Source: Flavobacteriales bacterium (GTDB taxonomy: Bacteria; Bacteroidota; Bacteroidia; UBA10329). Taken from it: a stretch of 64,000 bases of DNA. Position 1 is the first letter of the stretch, and each line of letters starts with the position of its first letter. The notes under the pieces are model-generated. The model worked only from the letters and a program-made list of their open reading frames with translations. It made no database searches and was not told where the DNA came from. The DNA is taken from assembly GCA_020635535.1 (NCBI GenBank), contig JACJZP010000002.1, positions 246,632-310,631 of the forward strand, written 5' to 3'. The position numbers and the translations under genes were made by a program. This document shows, one piece after another, positions 27,668 through 35,475 of this stretch.

Positions 27668-27745
27668 GAACCGAATTTAACGATTGCCAACTATCTGCAC
27701 CATTCGATTCGTCAATTTAACGCTGAAGTTATACCCGAGTTGTCT
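27668..27745 (-). promoter_or_regulatory. Leader block of PKD paralogue B
   Basis: Counterpart of 23907-23984. The minus strand carries a reading frame ending NRMVQIVGNR then TAA, a TAAATTCG box overlapping that stop, and the TTG start of the gene 18 nt further on, in frame with the TAA. Confidence 0.6.
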
Positions 27746-27771
27746 TCAAACAAACTCGGAAAAGGCACTTT

Positions 27772-28611
27772 CTACAGATCCGCTATTCGTAAGACCTCAT
27801 TCTCCCGAACGCCTCGGTCGGTGCGCAGAACAGTGCAACATTCGTTCACAGAATCGTGCTCAAACATCAATACATACCCTTTGTCGGCCGCTTGGTTCAG
27901 GAATTTTTCTTTTTCATCAAGTGTCAGCAGCGGGCGCGTATCATAGCCCATTACGTAAGGAATTGGGAAGTGGCCAACCGATGGAAGAAGATCGGCCATG
28001 AAAGCCAAGGTGCGTCCGTTGTAATTCACCAATGGAATCATTTGTGATTCCGTGTGGCCGTGCGCAAAGAAGATGTCGATAGAAGGATGCCACTGTTCAC
28101 CTTCTTCAATGAATTTCAATTGTCCTGATTGTTCAATTGGAATGATGTTCTCCTTCAGAAAACTGGCGCGCTCTCTTCGGTTGGGTTCGGTGGCCCATTT
28201 CCAATGCTTGGCGTTGCTCCAGTAAGTCGCATTCTTGAAGTTCATCTCAAAACCAGAGCGGTCGCGATTCCAAACGACACTACCACCACAATGATCAAAA
28301 TGAAGATGCGTGAGGAAAACATCGGTGATGTCGTCTTTCCCAAATCCATGTTTGGCCAAACTCTTTGCCAATGTGGCATCACCGTGCAGGTAATAGTGTT
28401 TTAGGAATTTGTCATCCTGTTTGTCTCCAATTCCATTATCAATCAGAATCAAACGGTCGCCATCTTCAATCAATAGGCATCGCATAGCCCAAGTGCACAT
28501 GTTATTTTCATCAGCAGGGTTGGTGCGTTGCCAAAGAGATTTCGGCACCACCCCGAACATGGCACCACCATCCAATTTGAAGTTTCCGGTTTCAATGGAA
28601 TAGAGTTTCAT
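27772..28611 (-). CDS. MBL-fold metallo-hydrolase
   Basis: 279 residues from the ATG at 28611; a longer in-frame start is unlikely. The metal motif is THLHFDHCGG (101-110), with the further ligands expected in HGHTESQ and MADLLPS. The N-terminal GNFKLDGGAMFGVVPKSLW resembles the AHL-lactonase/AttM-like branch of the superfamily, but that branch also holds many enzymes of unknown substrate. Probably a cytoplasmic hydrolase with two zinc ions. No regulator or synthase of a quorum signal is nearby, so a lactonase role is only a possibility. Confidence 0.85.
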   Translation of the reverse strand: MKLYSIETGNFKLDGGAMFGVVPKSLWQRTNPADENNMCTWAMRCLLIEDGDRLILIDNGIGDKQDDKFLKHYYLHGDATLAKSLAKHGFGKDDITDVFLTHLHFDHCGGSVVWNRDRSGFEMNFKNATYWSNAKHWKWATEPNRRERASFLKENIIPIEQSGQLKFIEEGEQWHPSIDIFFAHGHTESQMIPLVNYNGRTLAFMADLLPSVGHFPIPYVMGYDTRPLLTLDEKEKFLNQAADKGYVLMFEHDSVNECCTVLRTDRGVRENEVLRIADL

Positions 28612-28724
28612 CTTGTCTGTTTTTGGCGAATATAGGTATTGTAACAACCCTAAAATTTAACATTGAAGTATGCTGGAGTGCCTTTACTTTGCAGGCGTTA
28701 ACGTTGGCTTAACATTTCAATTAT

Positions 28725-30083
28725 ATGAAGGTCCATTTCATAGCAATTGGAGGTAGTGCAATGCACAATCTCGCCTTGGCGCTTCACCATAAAGGATATG
28801 AGGTTACGGGTTCGGACGATGAGGTTTTTGAACCATCGCGTTCGCGCTTGGAGAAATTCGGCCTGCTTCCGAAAGAAATTGGCTGGAATCCTGAGAATAT
28901 AACTCCAGACCTGGATGCGGTTATTCTTGGCATGCACGCCAGGGCTGACAACCCTGAGATGCTTAAAGCCAAGGAACTTGGACTGAAGATCTATTCGTAT
29001 CCTGAGTACATCTATCGGCAAACCAAGGATAAGACGCGAGTTGTAATTGGCGGGAGTCATGGCAAGACCACTATTACTGCAATGATCTTGCATGTGCTCA
29101 GTAAGTGCGGCATTGATGCAGATTACATGGTGGGTGCGCAGCTTGAAGGGTTCGACACCATGGTAAAGCTTACGAAGGAGGCAAAGATTGCCATTCTGGA
29201 AGGCGATGAATACCTCAGTAGCCCAATAGACCGCAGACCTAAGTTTCACCTATATAAGCCAAACATTGCATTGCTCAGCGGCATTGCTTGGGATCATGTT
29301 AACGTCTTCCCAACCTTTGAGAATTATTTGGAGCAGTTCACCATGTTTGTTGACCTGATTCGTAAGAATGGTAAGCTGATCTATTACATAGACGACCCTG
29401 AAGTAAAGAAGATAGCCGATGATGCTGACAGCGACATTACACTGCTTCCTTACTCGGTTCCGCCACATGTTATCGATAATGGCGTAACATATTTGATCAC
29501 CGATGGTGGGAAAATCCCTTTGAAAGTTTTCGGTTTGCATAATCTGGTAAACCTGAATGGAGCAAGGTTGGTCTGCGCAAGTCTGGGCGTAAGCGAGGCA
29601 GATTTTTATGGTGCTATCCAAAGCTTTAAGGGAGCTTCAAAACGGTTGGAGCTTTTGGCTGATAGCAAGAATACAGCAGTATTTAAGGATTTTGCTCACT
29701 CACCATCGAAGGTGAAGGCCACGGTTGAAGCGGTGAAAGGCCAATTTGATGACAGGAAACTGGTGGCCTGTCTTGAATTGCATACATTCAGTTCGCTCAG
29801 CCTAAAGTTCTTGGAAGAGTATCGTAAAAGCATGAAGGCTGCCGACACGGCTGTGGTCTATTTCAATCCAAAGACCATTAAACACAAGAAGCTGCCGCCT
29901 TTGACCAAAAAACAGGTGAAGAAGGCTTTTGGAAGAAAGGACCTTGAGATTTTTAAAAAATCGAAGGAGCTGGAAGATTATTTACTCTCGCTGAACTGGA
30001 AACGGAAGAACCTGTTAATGATGAGCTCTGGCAGTTTCGATGGACTGGACCTTGGCAAACTTGCCAAAAAAGTGATCAAGTAG
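28725..30083 (+). CDS. mpl: UDP-N-acetylmuramate:L-Ala-gamma-D-Glu-meso-DAP ligase
   Basis: 452 residues of the Mur ligase fold: N-terminal UDP-binding part (FIAIGGSAMHNLALAL), ATP site GSHGKTT (110-116), then ILEGDEYLSSPIDRRPKFHLY and LLSGIAWDHVNVFPT, which distinguish Mpl from MurC. The C-terminal domain has FKDFAHSPSKVKATVEAVK. Mpl reattaches recycled tripeptide to UDP-MurNAc in the cytoplasm during peptidoglycan recycling. It is a single gene between convergent and divergent neighbours. Confidence 0.92.
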   Translation: MKVHFIAIGGSAMHNLALALHHKGYEVTGSDDEVFEPSRSRLEKFGLLPKEIGWNPENITPDLDAVILGMHARADNPEMLKAKELGLKIYSYPEYIYRQTKDKTRVVIGGSHGKTTITAMILHVLSKCGIDADYMVGAQLEGFDTMVKLTKEAKIAILEGDEYLSSPIDRRPKFHLYKPNIALLSGIAWDHVNVFPTFENYLEQFTMFVDLIRKNGKLIYYIDDPEVKKIADDADSDITLLPYSVPPHVIDNGVTYLITDGGKIPLKVFGLHNLVNLNGARLVCASLGVSEADFYGAIQSFKGASKRLELLADSKNTAVFKDFAHSPSKVKATVEAVKGQFDDRKLVACLELHTFSSLSLKFLEEYRKSMKAADTAVVYFNPKTIKHKKLPPLTKKQVKKAFGRKDLEIFKKSKELEDYLLSLNWKRKNLLMMSSGSFDGLDLGKLAKKVIK

Positions 30084-30101
30084 ACACTTATTTTTTGATC
30101 A
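30066..30101. terminator. Overlapping hairpins between mpl and a convergent gene
   Basis: AAGTG (30070-30074) pairs with CACTT (30085-30089), flanked by A6 (30066-30071) and T6 (30091-30096), so it can end transcription from both sides. An alternative 7-bp stem TGATCAA/TTGATCA (30073-30079 with 30095-30101) overlaps it. Both neighbouring stop codons lie inside. Confidence 0.5.
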
Positions 30102-30591
30102 GCAGGGCTGCAGGTATTGAGCTCACAAATCCTACGAGTAGATTGGTGAGAACAAGCACAGGCAGATAAACCCCGATTCGATAAAACTTCTCTATCGAAG
30201 TGAGGTATTCAGTGGCCTGTTCGTGCGTTATCTCTCCCTTGGCAATGAACTGATCGGCTTGATCGGCCATATCATTCAGTTTAGCGGCCACCAATGGTTC
30301 TCCGTAAAGATTGAATAGCAAAACGGTTATCGCGGCAATTCCGATAATGTAAAGCGCAACGGTCTGCATGCTTGTTTTTATCCGTTGCGGGGTCTCTGAT
30401 GGTGGAGTGGAAGAGTTCTTTATTCTAACAGCTTCAGTTACTGGTACCAAGGTCAGCAGAATCAACATGTCTGCAAACAGTGTTCGAGAAACAACATCGG
30501 TCAGGTCAGTGCCTGAGTAATAGAAGTATACATTGATCGCAATGGCAATCAGCAACCCGATTCCCGTAATGGCAATAGGACTTTTGCTCAA
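30088..30591 (-). CDS. Four-helix membrane protein (DUF4199-like)
   Basis: 167 residues with four predicted membrane helices: ~7-27 (ITGIGLLIAIAINVYFYYS), ~36-52, ~78-98 (ALYIIGIAAITVLLF) and ~140-163. A soluble, acidic stretch (~103-135) lies between helices 3 and 4. Length, layout and the short K-K C-terminus resemble DUF4199 proteins of Bacteroidota, whose role is unknown. The gene is 3 bp downstream of the next membrane protein gene, so the two form one unit. Confidence 0.6.
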   Translation of the reverse strand: MSKSPIAITGIGLLIAIAINVYFYYSGTDLTDVVSRTLFADMLILLTLVPVTEAVRIKNSSTPPSETPQRIKTSMQTVALYIIGIAAITVLLFNLYGEPLVAAKLNDMADQADQFIAKGEITHEQATEYLTSIEKFYRIGVYLPVLVLTNLLVGFVSSIPAALLIKK

Positions 30592-30594
30592 TAC

Positions 30595-31110
30595 TTAGGC
30601 TTTTACCAGAGTAGGGAAGCGGTACTCAGCCAACTTGTAGCTACCGAAGAAAACAACTGTAAATAGCAGGTCACCTGCAAATGTTCCACGGAAGAATGGA
30701 AGTCCAGCAGCATAGCTGGTCATAAGACCGGATAAGTCTTTCGTGTATTCAGGTAATACCCACCATGCAGCAGCATTGGTGATCAGGAAGAACAGTACAG
30801 AACCAGCAACAGCACCGCCCAATGCACGTACCATAGATGGATTCTTAGAAACATACCTCCCAATGAATACAATAAGCACGAAGGCTGCATATACAGCGAT
30901 CATGCTGCTATGAAAACCTAAAAACGCGTCAGATAGCGCCATCACAGTAAGTGGAACGATAAACGCCAATACACGCTTGCTGAACATGGCTCCGCCAAAC
31001 AAGGCCATTGCCGCCACTGGGGTAAAATTATATGGAAGGTCTCCCCAAACACGTACAGCAGCAGCTACCACAATGAGAAGCAGAATAAAGATGTTTCTTG
31101 AGTTCAACAT
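30595..31110 (-). CDS. DUF6580-type membrane protein
   Basis: 171 residues, about five to six membrane helices. Conserved features are NFTPVAAMALFGGAMF (29-44), ALSDAFLGF (58-66), a central WWVLPEYTKDLSGLMTSYAA and LPFFRGTFAGDLLFTVVFFG near the end. These agree with the DUF6580 family. The compact all-helical layout resembles substrate-binding (S) components of ECF vitamin transporters, but no energy-coupling genes are nearby and this is only an inference. Confidence 0.7.
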   Translation of the reverse strand: MLNSRNIFILLLIVVAAAVRVWGDLPYNFTPVAAMALFGGAMFSKRVLAFIVPLTVMALSDAFLGFHSSMIAVYAAFVLIVFIGRYVSKNPSMVRALGGAVAGSVLFFLITNAAAWWVLPEYTKDLSGLMTSYAAGLPFFRGTFAGDLLFTVVFFGSYKLAEYRFPTLVKA

Positions 31111-31137
31111 GTCTTCGATTTGATGCGAAGTTAATGA

Positions 31138-32574
31138 CTAAGAATTGTTCTTCTTATGATGACGGATAAAACCTTCCAGATCTTCTGCTCCCAGACGTTT
31201 GGCAATGATCTTTTTGTTCTTATCCAAGAGATAGATCACCGGAGTAGAGTAGATGTCGTACAAATACTTGTATGCGGTTTTCTGTTCCGGATCCTCAACG
31301 TTTATCCAGTCCAAGTTATGCTCTTTGATGTACTTCCTCCATTCATCCTGTTCTTCAGGGTTTGTACATACCGCATAAACTTCAACATCCAGCTCTTTCT
31401 TGAACGCATCATAGAACTCTTTAACCTTTGGAGTGACCTTTTTGCAGTGACCACATGTAGGATCCCAGAAATAAGCAATTGTATACTCGTTTTGAATTGC
31501 ATGCAGAATCTGAAATACACCAGAAGTGTCGGACATTATCAAGTTCGGAGCGGTTTTCCCAAGAAGAGAATAGTCCAGTTTTTTGGCACGGTCACCGATC
31601 TTGGCAACAGTTGAGGAATCTGCCCAGAAAGCCTGCCCCGTCATGTAATAGTTCTTGGCCATGTGAACGAAAACCGCGTCCATTCCCATTTGCTTTGAAG
31701 TTTCAAAGTGGCTTGTTATCCAGAATACGGTGTATTTGAACAACTCTTTGCTTTTCCGGGTCTTTTCCACCAGTAATGTGGCTTCTTTAATGACCGAGTC
31801 AGGTATTTGATAAACGGTTTTGGTCATGAATCGCTCCAGCTTGTTGTGGAAAACTGGAGTACGGATTATCCGGTCATCAGAGAAATCCACGTTGTCCCAA
31901 TAATGATTCTTGAAATAACGATAAGAGAAAGTGCTATCAACCTTTCCATTCTCGAGTACAGGTGGTTCTGGAACATCGGGGTCTTTTGAGGCCAAGAACA
32001 CTTTTGTCAGCAGCGAGTTAGGGTTGGCTTCGATGAACTTGTTCTTGTATTCTTTTACCTCCTCGTCAATCGCGCTCATTTTCTCTTGAAGGTCTTTGAA
32101 CTCAGGGAGATCCTGATATCCCAAGCTATCCGACTTCTTCAATTCATCGGCCTGAGCAGTAAGTGGTTTGCTCTTGTCTTTTTGAGCCTCCAGAAAACCC
32201 AGATACTCATAGAATCGCTTGTTCTCATCACTACCTGTAACCTTCATACTTCGTACAGGTGTTTTGTGCTTGGAAGTCATTGTAAACGATTGGTCATCGT
32301 CAACTATCACTTCGAAATACTTGTTGTCAGGCGGCATAACTGCGATGTAAATACCCTGATCAAGATTCTCATCGCCCTTGAAGGTGAACCCACCTGTTGC
32401 GTCAACCCTCGTACTATCCTTAATGTATTGTTTGTTTCCGTAGTAGTAGGCCAAGATGGCTTTCCCTTCAGGGCAACCTTCTATTTTGAATTTCAATTCA
32501 TAACCTTGTTTTTGGGCAAATGCCGAAACCGTTACGGTCATCATCAAAGTAATCAGCGTTCTCCTCATTTTCAT
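31138..32574 (-). CDS. Thioredoxin-like protein with DUF4369/DUF5106-type N-terminal region
   Basis: 478 residues: signal peptide 1-20 (cleavage after AFA), a beta-rich N-terminal domain (~22-110, GYELKFKIEGCPEGKAILAY style, as in DUF4369), a long helical middle (~115-340, DUF5106-like) and a C-terminal thioredoxin fold with CGHC (374-377) and the cis-proline TP at 444-445. Proteins of this design are periplasmic or outer-membrane-associated thiol reductases of the TlpA/ResA type in Bacteroidota. The redox partner is unknown. The possible promoter box TAATTTCG lies upstream on the minus strand (~32610). Confidence 0.85.
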   Translation of the reverse strand: MKMRRTLITLMMTVTVSAFAQKQGYELKFKIEGCPEGKAILAYYYGNKQYIKDSTRVDATGGFTFKGDENLDQGIYIAVMPPDNKYFEVIVDDDQSFTMTSKHKTPVRSMKVTGSDENKRFYEYLGFLEAQKDKSKPLTAQADELKKSDSLGYQDLPEFKDLQEKMSAIDEEVKEYKNKFIEANPNSLLTKVFLASKDPDVPEPPVLENGKVDSTFSYRYFKNHYWDNVDFSDDRIIRTPVFHNKLERFMTKTVYQIPDSVIKEATLLVEKTRKSKELFKYTVFWITSHFETSKQMGMDAVFVHMAKNYYMTGQAFWADSSTVAKIGDRAKKLDYSLLGKTAPNLIMSDTSGVFQILHAIQNEYTIAYFWDPTCGHCKKVTPKVKEFYDAFKKELDVEVYAVCTNPEEQDEWRKYIKEHNLDWINVEDPEQKTAYKYLYDIYSTPVIYLLDKNKKIIAKRLGAEDLEGFIRHHKKNNS

Positions 32575-32722
32575 GCTTCAATTTTGTTCTTATGATGGTC
32601 GAAAGGGGGCTCGAAATTAGTAATTCAACTGCTTATTTATTTTCTTGCCTTTCAGTTAGTGTAATTAACGCAGATCGCATTCCAAGTTGCTGATAAGACA
32701 ATGAATTTTGATTTTTTAACAA

Positions 32723-33163
32723 ATGGTAGAATATCAGCTACTCAATACCACTGATTTCGTTACGACTCTTGAGAAGGAGGCCATCATCAATTTCCTGCTG
32801 GCCAACTTGGATGATTATTTGGATACAAGAGATAATGTATCACGAGCGATTGAGTATGCTTTAAGCAAGTTTCCCCACCAAGGCGGATTTGTGCTTATTG
32901 CACGTTCAGAAGATAGCATGGTTGGGATTGCAGTTGTTAACCGGACCAACTTTGAAGGATACTTTGCTGAAAATATTCTTGTCTACCTGGCCGTAAGCGA
33001 AATGGCGAGAAGGCAAGGAATTGCATCTGAGTTATTGAATCAGTCTAAGCTTTATTCTAAAGGGGACATAATGGTCCGATTGGATGGAGGTAGCGCAGTG
33101 AAAGAACTGTTTAAAAAGGTTGGATACACTAAAGATGGAACAGAGTACGTCTTAAAGAGATGA
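32723..33163 (+). CDS. GNAT family N-acetyltransferase
   Basis: 146 residues. The acetyl-CoA loop is in LAVSEMARRQGIASELL (~89-105, R-R-Q-G-I-A), preceded by the beta4 strand NILVYLAV, and the C-terminal strand is LFKKVGYTKDGTEYVL. The substrate cannot be told. Its stop codon directly abuts the stop of the convergent thioesterase gene (TGATCA). Confidence 0.85.
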   Translation: MVEYQLLNTTDFVTTLEKEAIINFLLANLDDYLDTRDNVSRAIEYALSKFPHQGGFVLIARSEDSMVGIAVVNRTNFEGYFAENILVYLAVSEMARRQGIASELLNQSKLYSKGDIMVRLDGGSAVKELFKKVGYTKDGTEYVLKR

Positions 33164-33571
33164 TCAACCCTGTTTCTTCTCTTGATCCTCTGCAAATTTC
33201 CGTCTTACTTCTCCAGCAATCGGAATTTTATCTCCATTCTCATCAATTCTGACAAACACCACCTGTGTTGAACAAACGACATCTTCTTCAGTGGTGTAAA
33301 CGTTATATCTTCTTGCTTCAAGATTGAGTGCAATGGATGTGGTGCCCATTGAAACAGCCTCTCCGTAGATATTGATGGTATGACCAACTTTGACCGGACG
33401 TTCAAATAGAATCTCGGTCATTTTGCGAGTGACCATGTTCGGAGTTTTACAGATCCGATTACTCATACTTACAGCTGCCTCATCAATCCAAGAGAGCATC
33501 AGGCCTCCGAACAGGTTTCCATGTACGCCAATATCCTTGGTCATACAAACTTTTGTCATCAGTAATTCCAT
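33164..33571 (-). CDS. Acyl-CoA thioesterase, hotdog fold (YciA/ACOT type)
   Basis: 135 residues from the ATG at 33571 (MELLMTKVCMTKDIGVHGN), which matches the usual family start. An ATG 57 bp upstream is in frame and would overlap the neighbouring gene. The catalytic hotdog motif is VHGNLFGGLMLSWIDEAA, followed by VTRKMTEILFERPVKVG and an R-rich last strand. It hydrolyses medium- or long-chain acyl-CoA in the cytoplasm. Its position downstream of the acyl-CoA dehydrogenase and dienoyl-CoA isomerase-like genes fits a fatty-acid role. Confidence 0.9.
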   Translation of the reverse strand: MELLMTKVCMTKDIGVHGNLFGGLMLSWIDEAAVSMSNRICKTPNMVTRKMTEILFERPVKVGHTINIYGEAVSMGTTSIALNLEARRYNVYTTEEDVVCSTQVVFVRIDENGDKIPIAGEVRRKFAEDQEKKQG

Positions 33572-33605
33572 GTAAGATTCCTTTGCTTGGCAAAGGTAAG
33601 GGTGC

Positions 33606-34160
33606 TCAGAGTTTTCTTCCCTTGGCAACGTGGGTTTTTCGCTGAACCTTGTTCAGAACCGCTTTGTCAATCATCAAACGAGCCTCCGTGCCACGTACCA
33701 AGTTGTAGACCTGGCCGGCATAATCCAACTTCCCGATCTTTCTGCCACGGTCAGAACGTACCCATTCTTTAGCACCGATCTTGAAGTAACTTCCGCTTAC
33801 AACCACATCATTCTGTCGCTCAACCAAAAACGGAATGTTCTTTCCATCTCCCGTGTCAAAGCTGATCTTAAGGGTCTTCTCATCATGCAATTCACAAATT
33901 CCGGGAGTGTTGGCTTTAATGATGATCTCTTCAATGTTCTTTCCGTTCTCCACACGGACTTTCCCTTCGGCAACTTTCAATTCCTCTTTGCTGACCTGAC
34001 GCGCCAAGATGATCTCTTCTGAATTGTAGAATTGCACCTGGGTCATGTCTACACCAGCCTTTTCAATTTCTTGCTTTGTGGAAACGGTGAAATACATTCG
34101 GTTGGTTGAGCATGAACTGAAGGCAACCGTAATTGAAAGAATAGCTATGAACGATCTCAT
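33606..34160 (-). CDS. Predicted lipoprotein of unknown function
   Basis: 184 residues with a lipoprotein signal peptide (MRSFIAILSITVAFSSC, Cys17). The mature protein is beta-rich and strongly charged, with a segment ISFDTGDGKNIPFLVERQND and a basic C-terminal tail (VQRKTHVAKGRKL). I do not recognise a family. It lies between the DUF6265-like gene and the thioesterase, in the same orientation, and may belong to the same transcript. Confidence 0.7.
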   Translation of the reverse strand: MRSFIAILSITVAFSSCSTNRMYFTVSTKQEIEKAGVDMTQVQFYNSEEIILARQVSKEELKVAEGKVRVENGKNIEEIIIKANTPGICELHDEKTLKISFDTGDGKNIPFLVERQNDVVVSGSYFKIGAKEWVRSDRGRKIGKLDYAGQVYNLVRGTEARLMIDKAVLNKVQRKTHVAKGRKL

Positions 34161-34202
34161 GATTGTGGTTTTGAAGCGGAAATCAATAACTGTACCAGTG
34201 GT

Positions 34203-34658
34203 TTATTTTTTCCTAACGAAATTCATTTCACTTTCATTGTCTTTTCCTTCTAATACAATGGTCAAACCAGGCTTTGTTTTCCGGTAAATGATTTTGGATG
34301 GAAAATCATTGGAAGGGTCAACAAATACATATTCGGATTCGTTTCTCAGTGCCAAACCAAACGATGCGATCTTGAACGGTAACACAGCAATGTACCGAAT
34401 GGTGTCATGTCTGAATTCGATCTTCAACGCCTCTTCAAAAATCACGGAGTCTCCTTTTGTGGTAATCGAACTGCCAACCAAAGTTGAATCGTTCATGAAA
34501 GACCAAGATTCGTTAATGATCTGTTCTTGAGACTGACTTATCCAATCTCCAGCCAACCAGCTTAGATCTTCAAGTTTTTGTGCTGATCCAATACCGATTG
34601 CAAGAAAAAAGCTCACAACGGTAAATACCAACTTCCACTTCCAAATGTGCAATTGCAT
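34203..34658 (-). CDS. DUF6265-like exported protein
   Basis: 151 residues: an N-terminal hydrophobic segment (~9-26) with cleavage near SAQ, then LEDLSWLAGDWISQSQ, the typical opening of DUF6265-type beta-barrel proteins. It ends with YVFVDPSNDFPSKIIYRK (the family F.NP.hDFP..I.Y pattern) and an S-E-M-N-F strand. The function is unknown, probably a small lipocalin-like envelope protein. It starts 4 bp after the dienoyl-CoA isomerase-like gene stop. Confidence 0.75.
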   Translation of the reverse strand: MQLHIWKWKLVFTVVSFFLAIGIGSAQKLEDLSWLAGDWISQSQEQIINESWSFMNDSTLVGSSITTKGDSVIFEEALKIEFRHDTIRYIAVLPFKIASFGLALRNESEYVFVDPSNDFPSKIIYRKTKPGLTIVLEGKDNESEMNFVRKK

Positions 34659-34662
34659 GCGT

Positions 34663-35475
34663 CTAATCTTTGAACTGGGCTGGTTGCTTGGTCATTGCGG
34701 AAATGAAAGCCTGATTGAGGTCGTCTGACATTAGCATTGCGGCATTCCAAATTGCCATGTGATGCAGGCCATCTTCCACAGAATGATCTCTTGTAAATCT
34801 GAGCACTTCTTTGGTTCCTCTGATGGAAAGGGGAGATTTTGAAGCAATGAGCTGGGCAATCTTCACTGTTTCAGACATCAGTGTTTCCTTATCTGCAAAA
34901 TGATCATTCACCAGTCCTATCTGTTTGGCCTCAATAGCAGCAACTTTCTTGCCAGTGAATGCCATTTCGGCAACCGCAGCAGGCTTAACGAATTTCGGAA
35001 GGCGCTGCAAGGTTCCCAAGTCGGCAACCATTCCCATATCAATTTCCTTAATGGTGAAATAAGCATCATCAGTGCAGTATCTCAAGTCGCACGCAGCGAT
35101 AATGTCTAATGCTCCGCCAATGCAGCCATTGTGTATAGCCGCTATAACAGGTTTAGAGCAATTTTCAATGGCGTTAACTGGTGCTTGAAGCTGTTTTACA
35201 AACTTCATGATCTGCTCGCTTCGCCTACCGGGGCACTCAATGCTCTCCACCTGTTTGACAGACATTAGCAGCTGAAGGTCAATGCCCGCGCTGAACAATT
35301 TTCCGTTTCCGGAAAGTATGGCAACACGAACTTCAGGAGTTCTGTCAACGAGTTCGAATATCTCTTTAAGCTCTTCCCAGGCTTTTTCATTCAAAGCATT
35401 GACCTTTTCAGGTCGATTGAGCACAACATGAGCTATGCCAGCGTTTACAGAATACTCGAATGTTTCGAACGTCAT
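34663..35475 (-). CDS. Enoyl-CoA hydratase/isomerase family, delta(3,5)-delta(2,4)-dienoyl-CoA isomerase-like
   Basis: 270 residues of the crotonase fold. Oxyanion-hole segments are LFSAGIDLQ (61-69) and NGCIGGALDIIAACDLRYC (116-134). The catalytic stretch TIKEIDMGMVADLGTLQRLP (141-160) contains Glu144 and Asp152 in the arrangement known from mammalian ECH1 (dienoyl-CoA isomerase), not that of ordinary enoyl-CoA hydratase, which has two catalytic glutamates. It would help degrade unsaturated fatty acids. It overlaps the acyl-CoA dehydrogenase gene by one base and is part of that operon. Confidence 0.87.
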   Translation of the reverse strand: MTFETFEYSVNAGIAHVVLNRPEKVNALNEKAWEELKEIFELVDRTPEVRVAILSGNGKLFSAGIDLQLLMSVKQVESIECPGRRSEQIMKFVKQLQAPVNAIENCSKPVIAAIHNGCIGGALDIIAACDLRYCTDDAYFTIKEIDMGMVADLGTLQRLPKFVKPAAVAEMAFTGKKVAAIEAKQIGLVNDHFADKETLMSETVKIAQLIASKSPLSIRGTKEVLRFTRDHSVEDGLHHMAIWNAAMLMSDDLNQAFISAMTKQPAQFKD

